The position numbers and the translations under genes were made by a program. From Microbacterium album (GTDB lineage Bacteria; Actinomycetota; Actinomycetes; Actinomycetales; Microbacteriaceae), in NCBI RefSeq assembly GCF_014643695.1, contig NZ_BMJY01000001.1:310001-374000 (forward strand): DNA of 64,000 nt, given 5' to 3'. The notes below the pieces were generated by a model. That model saw only the letters and a list, made by a program, of their open reading frames with translations, made no database searches and was not told the origin of the DNA. Of this stretch, positions 39,707-47,924 are shown in pieces. Every line of letters begins with the position of its first letter. Positions within the stretch are counted from its first letter, which is position 1.

Positions 39707-41196
39707 TGCACCTCTCCGCCCGCGGCCACGAAGTCGATCAGGGCACGCACGGTGGCCCCCGTCGGTCCCTTGTCCGTGAAGCCGTACGCGCCGGTCGCGC
39801 TCATGGCCGAGCCCGCGATGTCGAGATGGACCCACGGGATCCGGGGGGCGTCCTCGCCCTCGCCCGTGCGGCCCACGAAACGCTGTAGGAAGAGCCCGGC
39901 GTAGAGAGATCCGCCCGCGCGCGACCCCATGTTGGCGTTGCGCAGGTCGGCGATCCGCGACTCGAGCTCCTCGCCGATGTACTCCGGCAGAGGGAGCGGC
40001 CAGGCCAGCTCGCCCGTGCAGTCGGCAGCGCGCAGGAACGCGTCCACGGCGTCGCCGTGACCCATGACGCCGGTGTGTCGCGTGCCGAGAGCCACGAGGA
40101 TGGCGCCCGTGAGCGTCGCGACGTCGACGATCACGTCGGGGTGCTCGCGGCTCGCCGCGACGAGACCGTCGGCCAGCACGAGCCGGCCCTCCGCGTCGGT
40201 GTTGGTGATCTCCACGGTGGTGCCGTCGAGCACACGGAGCACGTCGCCGGGGCGGGTGGCGCGGCCCGACGGCATGTTCTCGGCGATGCACATCCATGCC
40301 GTCACGTGCACCGGCAGGCGCAGCTCGGCCGCGGCGCGCACCACGGCGAGCACCTCCGCGGCGCCCGTCATGTCCTCGTTCATGCCCATCATGGATGCGG
40401 CGGGCTTGAGCGAGAGCCCGCCGGTGTCGAAGGTGATGCCCTTGCCCACGAGCGCGACGTGGCGCTGCGCCCCGTCGGGGGCGTAGTCGAGGCGCACGAG
40501 ACGCGGCGGCCGATCCGAGCCGCGTCCCACGCCGAGGATGCCCCCGAAGCCGCCCTCCTCGAGGTCCTTCTCGTCGTAGACGGTGACGTCGATGTCGAGT
40601 CCGGCGACCGCGTCGACGGCGGCCTCGGCGAGCTGCGCCGGGCTCTGCCGGTCGGCGGGGGTCGACACCAGATCCTTCACGAGCGCGACGGCGGCGGCGC
40701 CGGCGCGCACCGCGTCGAGCGCGCGGTCGTCGGCGTGCGGGGCGCCGTGCACCAGCACCTTCGCCGCTCGGCGCCGCTTCGCGGCCTTCTCCTCGTCGTC
40801 GGACTTGAACGAGTCGAACGAGTAGCCGCCGAGGGCCGCTCCCTCGGCGGCCGCGCGCCAGGCGTCGTCGACGTCGGCGGCCACCATCACCGACACGGTG
40901 TCGAAACCGGTCAGCTGTCGCGCCGCGGTGCCGACGGCCTCGCGGACCGCGGCGGCGTCGGGGGACGAGCCCAGGCCGACGACGGCGAGGGGACGGTCCG
41001 TCACGTCGGGGGCGTAGACCCGTGCGTACGCGTTGCGCGACCCCGTGAACCCGATGGCGTCGAGCACGGGGCGAAGGCCGGTGAACCCGCTCGGCTCGTC
41101 GCGGTCGTCGCCGAGCGCGGGCAGGGCCAGGATCGCGGCATCCGCGCTGTCGGACGGGAACGGGTCGGCGGTCAGCGCGAGAGCGGGGAAAGGCAT
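39703..41196 (-). CDS. pepA: Leucyl aminopeptidase (M17)
   Basis: A 497-residue dizinc peptidase removing N-terminal residues from peptides. The C-terminal catalytic half has the metal-binding LVGKGITFDTGGLSLKP and the signature NTDAEGRLVLADGL; the N-terminal half is the usual macro-like domain. An upstream in-frame ATG exists at 41205, but a TACGAT -10 would overlap it and sits exactly 7 bases before ATG 41196, so the second ATG is preferred. The stop overlaps the lpdA start. pepA-lpdA-sucB order is common in actinobacteria. Confidence 0.93.
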   Translation of the reverse strand: MPFPALALTADPFPSDSADAAILALPALGDDRDEPSGFTGLRPVLDAIGFTGSRNAYARVYAPDVTDRPLAVVGLGSSPDAAAVREAVGTAARQLTGFDTVSVMVAADVDDAWRAAAEGAALGGYSFDSFKSDDEEKAAKRRRAAKVLVHGAPHADDRALDAVRAGAAAVALVKDLVSTPADRQSPAQLAEAAVDAVAGLDIDVTVYDEKDLEEGGFGGILGVGRGSDRPPRLVRLDYAPDGAQRHVALVGKGITFDTGGLSLKPAASMMGMNEDMTGAAEVLAVVRAAAELRLPVHVTAWMCIAENMPSGRATRPGDVLRVLDGTTVEITNTDAEGRLVLADGLVAASREHPDVIVDVATLTGAILVALGTRHTGVMGHGDAVDAFLRAADCTGELAWPLPLPEYIGEELESRIADLRNANMGSRAGGSLYAGLFLQRFVGRTGEGEDAPRIPWVHLDIAGSAMSATGAYGFTDKGPTGATVRALIDFVAAGGEVQ

Positions 41197-41203
41197 GCCG
41201 TCC

Positions 41204-41209
41204 ATCGTA
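41204..41209 (-). promoter_or_regulatory. -10 hexamer (TACGAT), leaderless start of pepA
   Basis: TACGAT on the minus strand, 7 bases before ATG 41196. Its last bases overlap the alternative upstream ATG, which decides the start. Confidence 0.5.
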
Positions 41210-41298
41210 GGCGCCGCTCGCGGGGCGAGCCGCGACCGGCCGGGACGAGCCGAGCGCGGACGTCACAGCGGAAAGGCCCGCGGAGCCGCCGCGGCTCG

Positions 41299-41304
41299 TA
41301 GCAT
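41299..41304 (+). promoter_or_regulatory. -10 hexamer (TAGCAT), leaderless start of PAC2 copy 2
   Basis: TAGCAT followed by 6 bases and ATG 41311. Confidence 0.55.
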
Positions 41305-41310
41305 GGTGGC

Positions 41311-42243
41311 ATGCCCTCGACTGGTGACATCTACGAGCGGGTCGCGAACGGCCCGGTCGTGCCGCGCGGTCTCCCGCTGGTCGTGCTGATGACCGGCTTC
41401 ACCGACGCGGGCGGCGCGGTGTCGGGCCTCATCGACTTCACGCGCGAGCAGCTCGATCCGCGTCCCGTCGCCGTGTTCTCCAACGACGTGCTGCTGGACT
41501 ACCGCGCGCGTCGCCCGATCGTCACGTTCGAAGAGGACCACCTGACCGACTACCGTCCGCCGCGGCTCGAGCTCTCCCTCGTGCACGACACGCTCGGGCA
41601 GCCGTTCCTGCTGCTCTCGGGGTACGAGCCCGACTTCGCGTGGGACGCGTTCGCTGCCGCCGCACTCGACTTCGCCGAGCTGTACGACGTCGCCTCGATG
41701 ACGTGGCTGCACGCGATCGCGATGCCGGTGCCGCACACGCGCACCCTGGGCGTGACGGTGAGCGGCAACCGGGCGGACCTGATCGAGGCGCACTCCATCT
41801 GGCATCCGCGCACGCAGGTCCCCGCCACGGTCGGGCACCTGCTGGAGTACCGCTTCGTGGAGGCCGGCCTCGACGTGGCCGGCTTCGTCCTCCTCGTGCC
41901 GCACTACCTCGCGGAGACCGATTACCCCGCCTCGACCATCGCCGGCCTCGACAAGCTGATGGCCGCGACCGGTCTGGTCTTCACGATGGACGAGCTCTAC
42001 GCCGACAATCGCGACTATCTCGGAAAGGTCGAGGACCAGATCGCCGGCAACGAGGAGCTCGGCCGCATGGTGCAGGGGCTCGAGGAGCGGTACGACGCGT
42101 ATGCCGCGGGCCTGTCGACGGGCGGCGCGACCGCGATGGGCATTCCCGAGGGGGAGCTGCCCAGTGCCGACGAGCTGGCCGCCGAGCTCGAGCGATACCT
42201 CGCCTCCCGCCGCAACGGCGACGAGGACAAGCGCGGATCCTGA
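41311..42243 (+). CDS. PAC2-family protein (proteasome assembly chaperone-like), copy 2
   Basis: A 310-residue cytoplasmic PAC2 protein. Characteristic stretches are LVVLMTGFTDAGGAVSGLID, IVTFEEDHLTDYRPPRLELS, FLLLSGYEPDFAWDAFAAA, and SIWHPRTQVPATVGHLLEYR; the C-terminal part has a helical NRDYLGKVEDQIAGNEEL region. It is distinct from copy 1 at 16363 and not a recent duplicate. PAC2 proteins are widespread in actinobacteria near sigA; their function is not settled. ATG 41311 is leaderless-type. The sigma factor gene follows after 232 bases with an intervening hairpin. Confidence 0.87.
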   Translation: MPSTGDIYERVANGPVVPRGLPLVVLMTGFTDAGGAVSGLIDFTREQLDPRPVAVFSNDVLLDYRARRPIVTFEEDHLTDYRPPRLELSLVHDTLGQPFLLLSGYEPDFAWDAFAAAALDFAELYDVASMTWLHAIAMPVPHTRTLGVTVSGNRADLIEAHSIWHPRTQVPATVGHLLEYRFVEAGLDVAGFVLLVPHYLAETDYPASTIAGLDKLMAATGLVFTMDELYADNRDYLGKVEDQIAGNEELGRMVQGLEERYDAYAAGLSTGGATAMGIPEGELPSADELAAELERYLASRRNGDEDKRGS

Positions 42244-42280
42244 CGGTCGGAGACGCTCGTCCGGCCCGGCCGGGGAATAC

Positions 42281-42312
42281 CGGAGCGGTCCCGGGAGTTG
42301 ATCCCTGGCAGG
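42281..42312 (+). terminator. Possible terminator between PAC2 copy 2 and the sigma factor gene
   Basis: An imperfect hairpin with outer stem CGGTCC/GGACCG and inner GGGA/TCCC in the 232-base gap; weak, no T-run. The rest of the gap presumably holds the promoter and a long leader of the sigma factor gene, but I could not place a convincing -10/-35 pair. Confidence 0.35.
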
Positions 42313-42475
42313 ACCGTTCGCGCGCGTCCGGCGTGCGGCCGGACCTGTGAGACAATGGACGTCCGACCCGTTGTCGAGACGGCGCACGACGCGGCGCCGG
42401 ACTTGACAAGGGTCGTACTAGTGCCCGAACACACCCGGGGGCGCGGCGCGAGGCGCCGCCGGTGAAAGGCGAAAC

Positions 42476-43857
<1,382 letters not shown>

Positions 43858-43858
<1 letters not shown>

Positions 43859-44556
43859 TGCCGGCCGCGGCGAACGAGGGGAAGGCCCTCGAGGTCGAGG
43901 TCGACGGCCGGCGCTTCCAGCGCATCCCGCTGCGGACGCGCGTGGTCATGCCGGACGACGATCTCGACGCGATCGTCACCGAGTACGCGCGCGACGCCGT
44001 GCAGCCGGGCGATCTGCTGTTCGTGACCGAGAAGATCGTCGCGATCACCCAGGGCCGGTCGTACCTGCTGTCGGAGATCCGGCCCCGCAAGCTCGCTCGG
44101 TTCCTGTCGCGCTATGTGGTCAAGACGCCGCACGGCATCGGCCTCGGGATGCCCGAGACGATGGAGATGGCGCTGCGCGAGTGCGGCACGCCCCGCATCC
44201 TCTTCGCGGCGGCCGTCGCCGCGGTGACGAAGAAGCTCGGGCGCAAGGGCGATTTCTACCGCATCGCGGGGGAGCGGGCGCGCGCGATCGACGGGCCGAC
44301 GAGCGGCACGATCCCGCCGTACAACCAGGCGGTCGTGCTCGGACCCGAGCGACCGCGCGAGGTGGCGAGGCACCTGCAGGCTCTCCTCGGCGGCGGCATC
44401 GAGGTGGCCGTGGTCGACATCAACGACATCGGCGGCAACGTGCTGGGCTCCACGGTCGACAAGGCCGAGGAACGCCGTCTCGTGCGGATCCTCCGCGACA
44501 ACCCGCTCGGCCAGGGCCACCAGTCCACGCCGATGGGCATCGTCCGCTCGATCTGA
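43858..44556 (+). CDS. CofE-like protein (coenzyme F420-0:gamma-glutamyl ligase family)
   Basis: A 232-residue protein of the F420 ligase family, which in methanogens and mycobacteria adds glutamate to coenzyme F420-0. Visible blocks: PLRTRVVMPDDDLDAIVTEY, DLLFVTEKIVAITQGR, KTPHGIGLGMPETMEMAL, IDGPTSGTIPPYNQAVVLGP and VVDINDIGGNVLGSTVDK. ATG 43858 overlaps the sigma factor stop. No other F420 gene (CofC, CofD, FbiC) is in the window, so participation in F420 synthesis is not supported by context. It could ligate glutamate to another substrate. Followed by a bidirectional terminator. Confidence 0.75.
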
Positions 44557-44565
44557 CGCCCGCCC

Positions 44566-44587
44566 GCCCGGGGCCCTGTCCCCGGGC
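44566..44587. terminator. Bidirectional terminator between the CofE-like and ATP-grasp genes
   Basis: GCCCGGGG / CCCCGGGC, an 8-bp perfect stem with loop ccctgt, between convergent genes. Confidence 0.7.
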
Positions 44588-44596
44588 AGGCGTCGG

Positions 44597-45619
44597 TCAG
44601 AAGCCGATCGCGCGGCGGTAGCGCGGCTTGTGGCCCGTGCGGATGCCCGTGACGCTCGGCTTGTTCTCGTAGACGCCCGCGCCCCAGTTGCCCTCGACGA
44701 GCACGGGACCGTCGGGGGACACGACGACGTCCCACCCGACGTACTGCACCTCGGGGACCACGCGGGCCACCTCGTCGATGAACGCGCGCACCTCGTCCAC
44801 GAGAGGCAGGCGGAAGTCGGCGATGCGGAATCCCGTGTCGGGGTGCTTCTCGTGCACGTGTCCGTGTGAGTCGTAACCGGGTCCGAACGCGCGGCCGTCG
44901 TCGTGGAGCATCGTGTAGAAGCCGCCGTACGACATCTGGTCGCTCACGGCGCCGCGGCCGAATTTCTGCGCGGTCGCGAGGACGTGGACGTCCCTGCCGT
45001 CGAAGAACGCGGTGATGCGGGTCGTGTTGACCGTGCCCGGACAGACCGCGGCGAGGTCCGGGTGCTGCCGGATGACCTCCTCCAGCAGCAGCTCGTCGCG
45101 CTCGAGCAGACCGCGGTGGAAGGTCACCCAGTCCGTGACGTCGGCCGCGTGATAGCGCCGGACGCCGAGCCCCATGTGGCTCACCGGCACCTTCGCGATG
45201 ATCGTGCCATGCCGCTGCGCGAACTCACGCACGGCGTCGGCGTTCCCGGGCTCGACGACGAGCCAGTCGCGCTTCAGGAAGCGCGAGAACACGCGGTTGA
45301 ACTCGATCTTGTTCTCGAACAGGACGCGCTTGTCCTTGCGGGCGTAGCGCGCCGCAAGCTGCATCGACACGGGGTGCGTCATGTACGTGGCCCGCTCCTG
45401 CTTGGACAGGATGGCGAAGTCGTAGTCGACGTAGTCCTGGAAGGCGACGTCGTGGCGCGCGGCCGACCACAGCATGTCCGCGAACACCCGCGGCGTCCAG
45501 GCGCCGTGCTGTTCGTGCACCTCCCGAGCGCGCTCGGCCACCGACTTGATGTCGATGCGACGGGCCCGCTCCGCGAGGTAGCGGAGCTTGGGGCCGATGG
45601 CGAGGCCTTTGGCGGGCAT
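44597..45619 (-). CDS. ATP-grasp protein (sugar-transfer-associated type)
   Basis: A 340-residue protein resembling the sugar-transfer-associated ATP-grasp family (ATPgrasp_ST). These enzymes ligate a carboxylate to an amine or thiol at the expense of ATP. The ATP-grasp core starts at about residue 118. The ATP-binding lysine is probably in GTIIAKVPVSHMG, the hinge region is ELLLEEVIRQHPDLA, and the magnesium ligands are in VVSPDGPVLVEGNWGAG. The N-terminal 110 residues are helical. Family members sit in polysaccharide or cell-envelope loci; the substrate is unknown. ATG 45619 has GGAGGT upstream. It is divergent from the alanine-racemase-like pair, a context compatible with a cell-wall role but not proof. 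Confidence 0.75.
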   Translation of the reverse strand: MPAKGLAIGPKLRYLAERARRIDIKSVAERAREVHEQHGAWTPRVFADMLWSAARHDVAFQDYVDYDFAILSKQERATYMTHPVSMQLAARYARKDKRVLFENKIEFNRVFSRFLKRDWLVVEPGNADAVREFAQRHGTIIAKVPVSHMGLGVRRYHAADVTDWVTFHRGLLERDELLLEEVIRQHPDLAAVCPGTVNTTRITAFFDGRDVHVLATAQKFGRGAVSDQMSYGGFYTMLHDDGRAFGPGYDSHGHVHEKHPDTGFRIADFRLPLVDEVRAFIDEVARVVPEVQYVGWDVVVSPDGPVLVEGNWGAGVYENKPSVTGIRTGHKPRYRRAIGF

Positions 45620-45675
45620 GGAACCTCCGGTTCGGGGCGGCGCGCCGACAGGGCGGCCGGGAATGCAATGCGCCC

Positions 45676-45681
45676 TAGTCT
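45676..45681 (+). promoter_or_regulatory. -10 hexamer (TAGTCT), leaderless start of the alanine-racemase-like pair
   Basis: TAGTCT followed by 7 bases and GTG 45689; it would drive both overlapping genes. Confidence 0.55.
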
Positions 45682-45688
45682 AGATCGG

Positions 45689-46396
45689 GTGGATCCGACG
45701 ACCCTCAGCACGCACGGAGCCAGCGCCCCGCTGGCCCGCGTGTCGCGCACGGCGCTCGAGCGGAACGCCCGCCGGGCTCGAGAACGCGGCACGACGGCGG
45801 TGGATCTGCGCCGCGACGGCTGGGGACACGGCGCCGATGCGGTCGCGCGCGCGGCCGCGGCGGTCGGGCTCACGCACGCGGTCGTGGATGCGACGTCCGC
45901 GGCGGCCGCGCGGGAGGCGGGTCTTGCTCCCGCGCCTGGCGCGGACGCGTCGGGAAGCAACCTGGACGCGGCGCTCCTCTTCGGGTTTCCGGGCTCGGGA
46001 GGCACCCCCGTGCTGTCGCTGACGGCGCCCGTCCTGTCCGTCAAGGAACTGCGCGCGGGGGAGGGCGTGTCGTACGGCTACATCCACCGCGCCCCCGCCG
46101 ACACGCGCGTCGCGCTCGTGGCCGGCGGGTACGCGGAAGGCGTGGTGCGCGCGCTCGGCAGCCGGGTCGACGTCGAGATCGCCGGCCGCCTGCACCCCAT
46201 CGTCGGGCGTGTCGCGATGGACGTCTGCGTCGTGGACCTCGGCGACGCGGACGTGTCGCGCGGTGCCACGGTCACCTACTTCGGCGCGGGGCTGCGCCGC
46301 GACGCGATCGCCGAATGGGCGGCGGCCACGGGACTCAGCGCCGCGGAGCTCGTCGCCGCCGTGGGGCTGCACGTGCGGCGGGAGGTCGTCGAGTGA
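45689..46396 (+). CDS. Alanine racemase-like subunit A: C-terminal domain intact, PLP barrel mostly missing
   Basis: A 235-residue protein. Residues 15-80 align with the first two barrel units of alanine racemase, but the PLP-lysine position is Arg (TAVDLRRDGWGHG, residues 41-42 against VVKADAYGHG). About 150 barrel residues that normally hold the Arg136, His166, Ser204 and Arg219 equivalents are absent. From residue 107 the C-terminal domain is complete and well conserved: LSLTAPVLSVKELRAGEG, catalytic Tyr129 in GVSYGYIHRAP, GGYAEGVVRAL, and Met177-Asp178 in GRVAMDVCVVDLGD. Alone it cannot be a racemase. GTG 45689 is leaderless-type and the stop overlaps the next gene (GTGA). It is suspected to pair with subunit B. 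Confidence 0.85.
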   Translation: MDPTTLSTHGASAPLARVSRTALERNARRARERGTTAVDLRRDGWGHGADAVARAAAAVGLTHAVVDATSAAAAREAGLAPAPGADASGSNLDAALLFGFPGSGGTPVLSLTAPVLSVKELRAGEGVSYGYIHRAPADTRVALVAGGYAEGVVRALGSRVDVEIAGRLHPIVGRVAMDVCVVDLGDADVSRGATVTYFGAGLRRDAIAEWAAATGLSAAELVAAVGLHVRREVVE

Positions 46397-47427
46397 ACGC
46401 CGAGCTGCGGGTCGATCTCGCGCGATTGCGCGCGAACATCACGGCGGTGCAGGACCGGCTTCGACCGGCGGAGCTGATGATGGTCGTGAAGGACGACGCG
46501 TACGGTCACGGACTGGAGCCGGTGGTCGATTCCGCCCTCGCGGTCGGCGTCACGTGGTTCGGAGCCTTCGACGTGCCCACGGCCGTGAGGACCGCGGCGG
46601 TCACGGGCTCGCGCGCGCGGGTGTTCGCGTGGCTGACCGTGGGGGAGGACGAGATCGCCGCGGCGCTGGCAGCGGGAATCGAGCTCGGCGTCGGCGATGC
46701 GGACTATCTCGAGCGCATCGCCCGTGTCGCACCCGCGCCGGCCGCCGTCCACCTCAAGATCGACACCGGCCTGCACCGCAACGGAGTCAGGCCCGAGGCG
46801 TGGCCGGCCTTCGTGCAGCGCGCGGCAGCCCTGGAGGCAGCTGGACGCGTGCGCGTCGCGGGGATCTGGAGCCACATCGCCGAGGCGAGCGACGCGGAGG
46901 ACGATGTGTCGCGCGCGCTCTTCGACACCGCGGTCGCGGCCGCCCACTCCGCCGGTCTGGCTCCCGAGGTCCTGCACCTCGCCGCGAGCGCCGCGGGCTG
47001 GGCGCGCCCGGAGTTCCGCTACGACGTCGTCCGCGTGGGCGCGTTCTGCTACGGCGTGCGCTCGGCAGGCGGGCCCGATCTCGACGGCATCGCGCCCGCA
47101 GCCGCGCTCGTGGCGCGCGTGGAGGCGGTCGGGGCCGATTCCGTGCGTATCGGGGTCGGCGCGCTGGACGGTGTGCCCTCGACCCTCGGTGGCCGCATCG
47201 ATGTCGGAACCCCGGCTGGCGCGCGCGAGCTGCGGGCCGTGGGGCCGGTCGAATGCGTCGTCGCGTCGTGGCCCGGCGCGGCCGTCGGGGACGAGGTGAC
47301 GATCTTCGGACCGGGCACCGCGGGGGAGGGATCGGCCACCGACCTCGGTGAGGCGATCGACACCGTGGGGGAGGAGCCGCTCCTGCGGCTGTCCCCGCTC
47401 ATCCCGCGCGCGTACGAGAACCGCTGA
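46393..47427 (+). CDS. Alanine racemase-like subunit B: PLP barrel intact, C-terminal catalytic Tyr and Met-Asp missing
   Basis: A 344-residue fold-type III PLP protein. The barrel (residues 1-225) keeps PLP-Lys33 and Tyr37 (MMVVKDDAYGHG), Arg129 in KIDTGLHRNGV, His161 in WSHIAEASD, Ser199 in LAASAAGW, and Arg214 in YDVVRVGAFCYGV. The C-terminal domain is degenerate. The GEGVSYG-type loop with the catalytic Tyr is deleted (AVGADSVRIGVGALDGVPS), the Met-Asp pair is replaced (RAVGPVECVVASW), and the Tyr354 equivalent is Glu327. Asn203 is Ala. GTG 46393 overlaps the subunit A stop. Annotation pipelines would call this plain alanine racemase; the missing Tyr makes that doubtful unless subunit A supplies it. 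Confidence 0.87.
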   Translation: MNAELRVDLARLRANITAVQDRLRPAELMMVVKDDAYGHGLEPVVDSALAVGVTWFGAFDVPTAVRTAAVTGSRARVFAWLTVGEDEIAAALAAGIELGVGDADYLERIARVAPAPAAVHLKIDTGLHRNGVRPEAWPAFVQRAAALEAAGRVRVAGIWSHIAEASDAEDDVSRALFDTAVAAAHSAGLAPEVLHLAASAAGWARPEFRYDVVRVGAFCYGVRSAGGPDLDGIAPAAALVARVEAVGADSVRIGVGALDGVPSTLGGRIDVGTPAGARELRAVGPVECVVASWPGAAVGDEVTIFGPGTAGEGSATDLGEAIDTVGEEPLLRLSPLIPRAYENR

Positions 47428-47448
47428 CCCTGTCACAGGGAAAAGCGC

Positions 47449-47482
47449 CGCGCCCGCCGGCCTGGGAGGCACGGCGGGCGCG
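47449..47482 (+). terminator. Terminator after the alanine-racemase-like pair
   Basis: CGCGCCCGCCG (47449-47459) with CGGCGGGCGCG (47472-47482), an 11-bp perfect stem, between convergent genes. Confidence 0.7.
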
Positions 47483-47500
47483 AAAGCCTGCGGGCTGCGC

Positions 47501-47716
47501 TCAGACGGTCTCGTCGAGCCGCGCCGTCTCGTCGTGCCACGAGGTCGCGACGGCGCGCAGCTTCTCCTCGTACTTGCGGCCGTGGTGAGCGCAGAACAGC
47601 AGCTCGCTGCCGTTGACCTCGGCGGCGATGTAGGCCTGCGCTCCGCAGGAGTCGCAGCGGTCCATCGCCGTGAGGCGGTAGGAGACAGCGGGGGCTTCGG
47701 TCGTGGTCGTCGTCAT
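47501..47716 (-). CDS. Small zinc-ribbon-like actinobacterial protein (DUF7455 type)
   Basis: A 71-residue conserved actinobacterial protein of unknown function. One metal-binding pair is in MDRCDSCGAQAYIAAEV and a second Cys-His-His cluster in LLFCAHHGRKYEEKL, so it probably binds one zinc. No membrane segment or signal peptide. The frame is open to ATG 47743, but ATG 47716 has GAGGAGG upstream and homology-like sequence starts there. It is commonly found near sigA in actinobacteria. Divergent from parE. Confidence 0.75.
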   Translation of the reverse strand: MTTTTTEAPAVSYRLTAMDRCDSCGAQAYIAAEVNGSELLFCAHHGRKYEEKLRAVATSWHDETARLDETV

Positions 47717-47910
47717 GTCTGCCTCCTCGTTCATTCGATCCATGCGTACGTGCCGGAGTCGTCACATATAACCACGACGCCCTGACAATCCTGCCCGAGA
47801 GGGGCCCCGTTTCGCTCTGCGCGTACGCGGGCGGGAAGGGCTTGCGCGCGGGCCCGCGCGCACCCCCGCGACGCTGGGAGTGTCAGCGCGGTCGCACGGC
47901 CGGCGGCGGA

Positions 47911-47916
47911 TAGCAT
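47911..47916 (+). promoter_or_regulatory. -10 hexamer (TAGCAT), leaderless start of parE
   Basis: TAGCAT followed by 8 bases and GTG 47925. Confidence 0.5.
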
Positions 47917-47924
47917 CGAGGATC

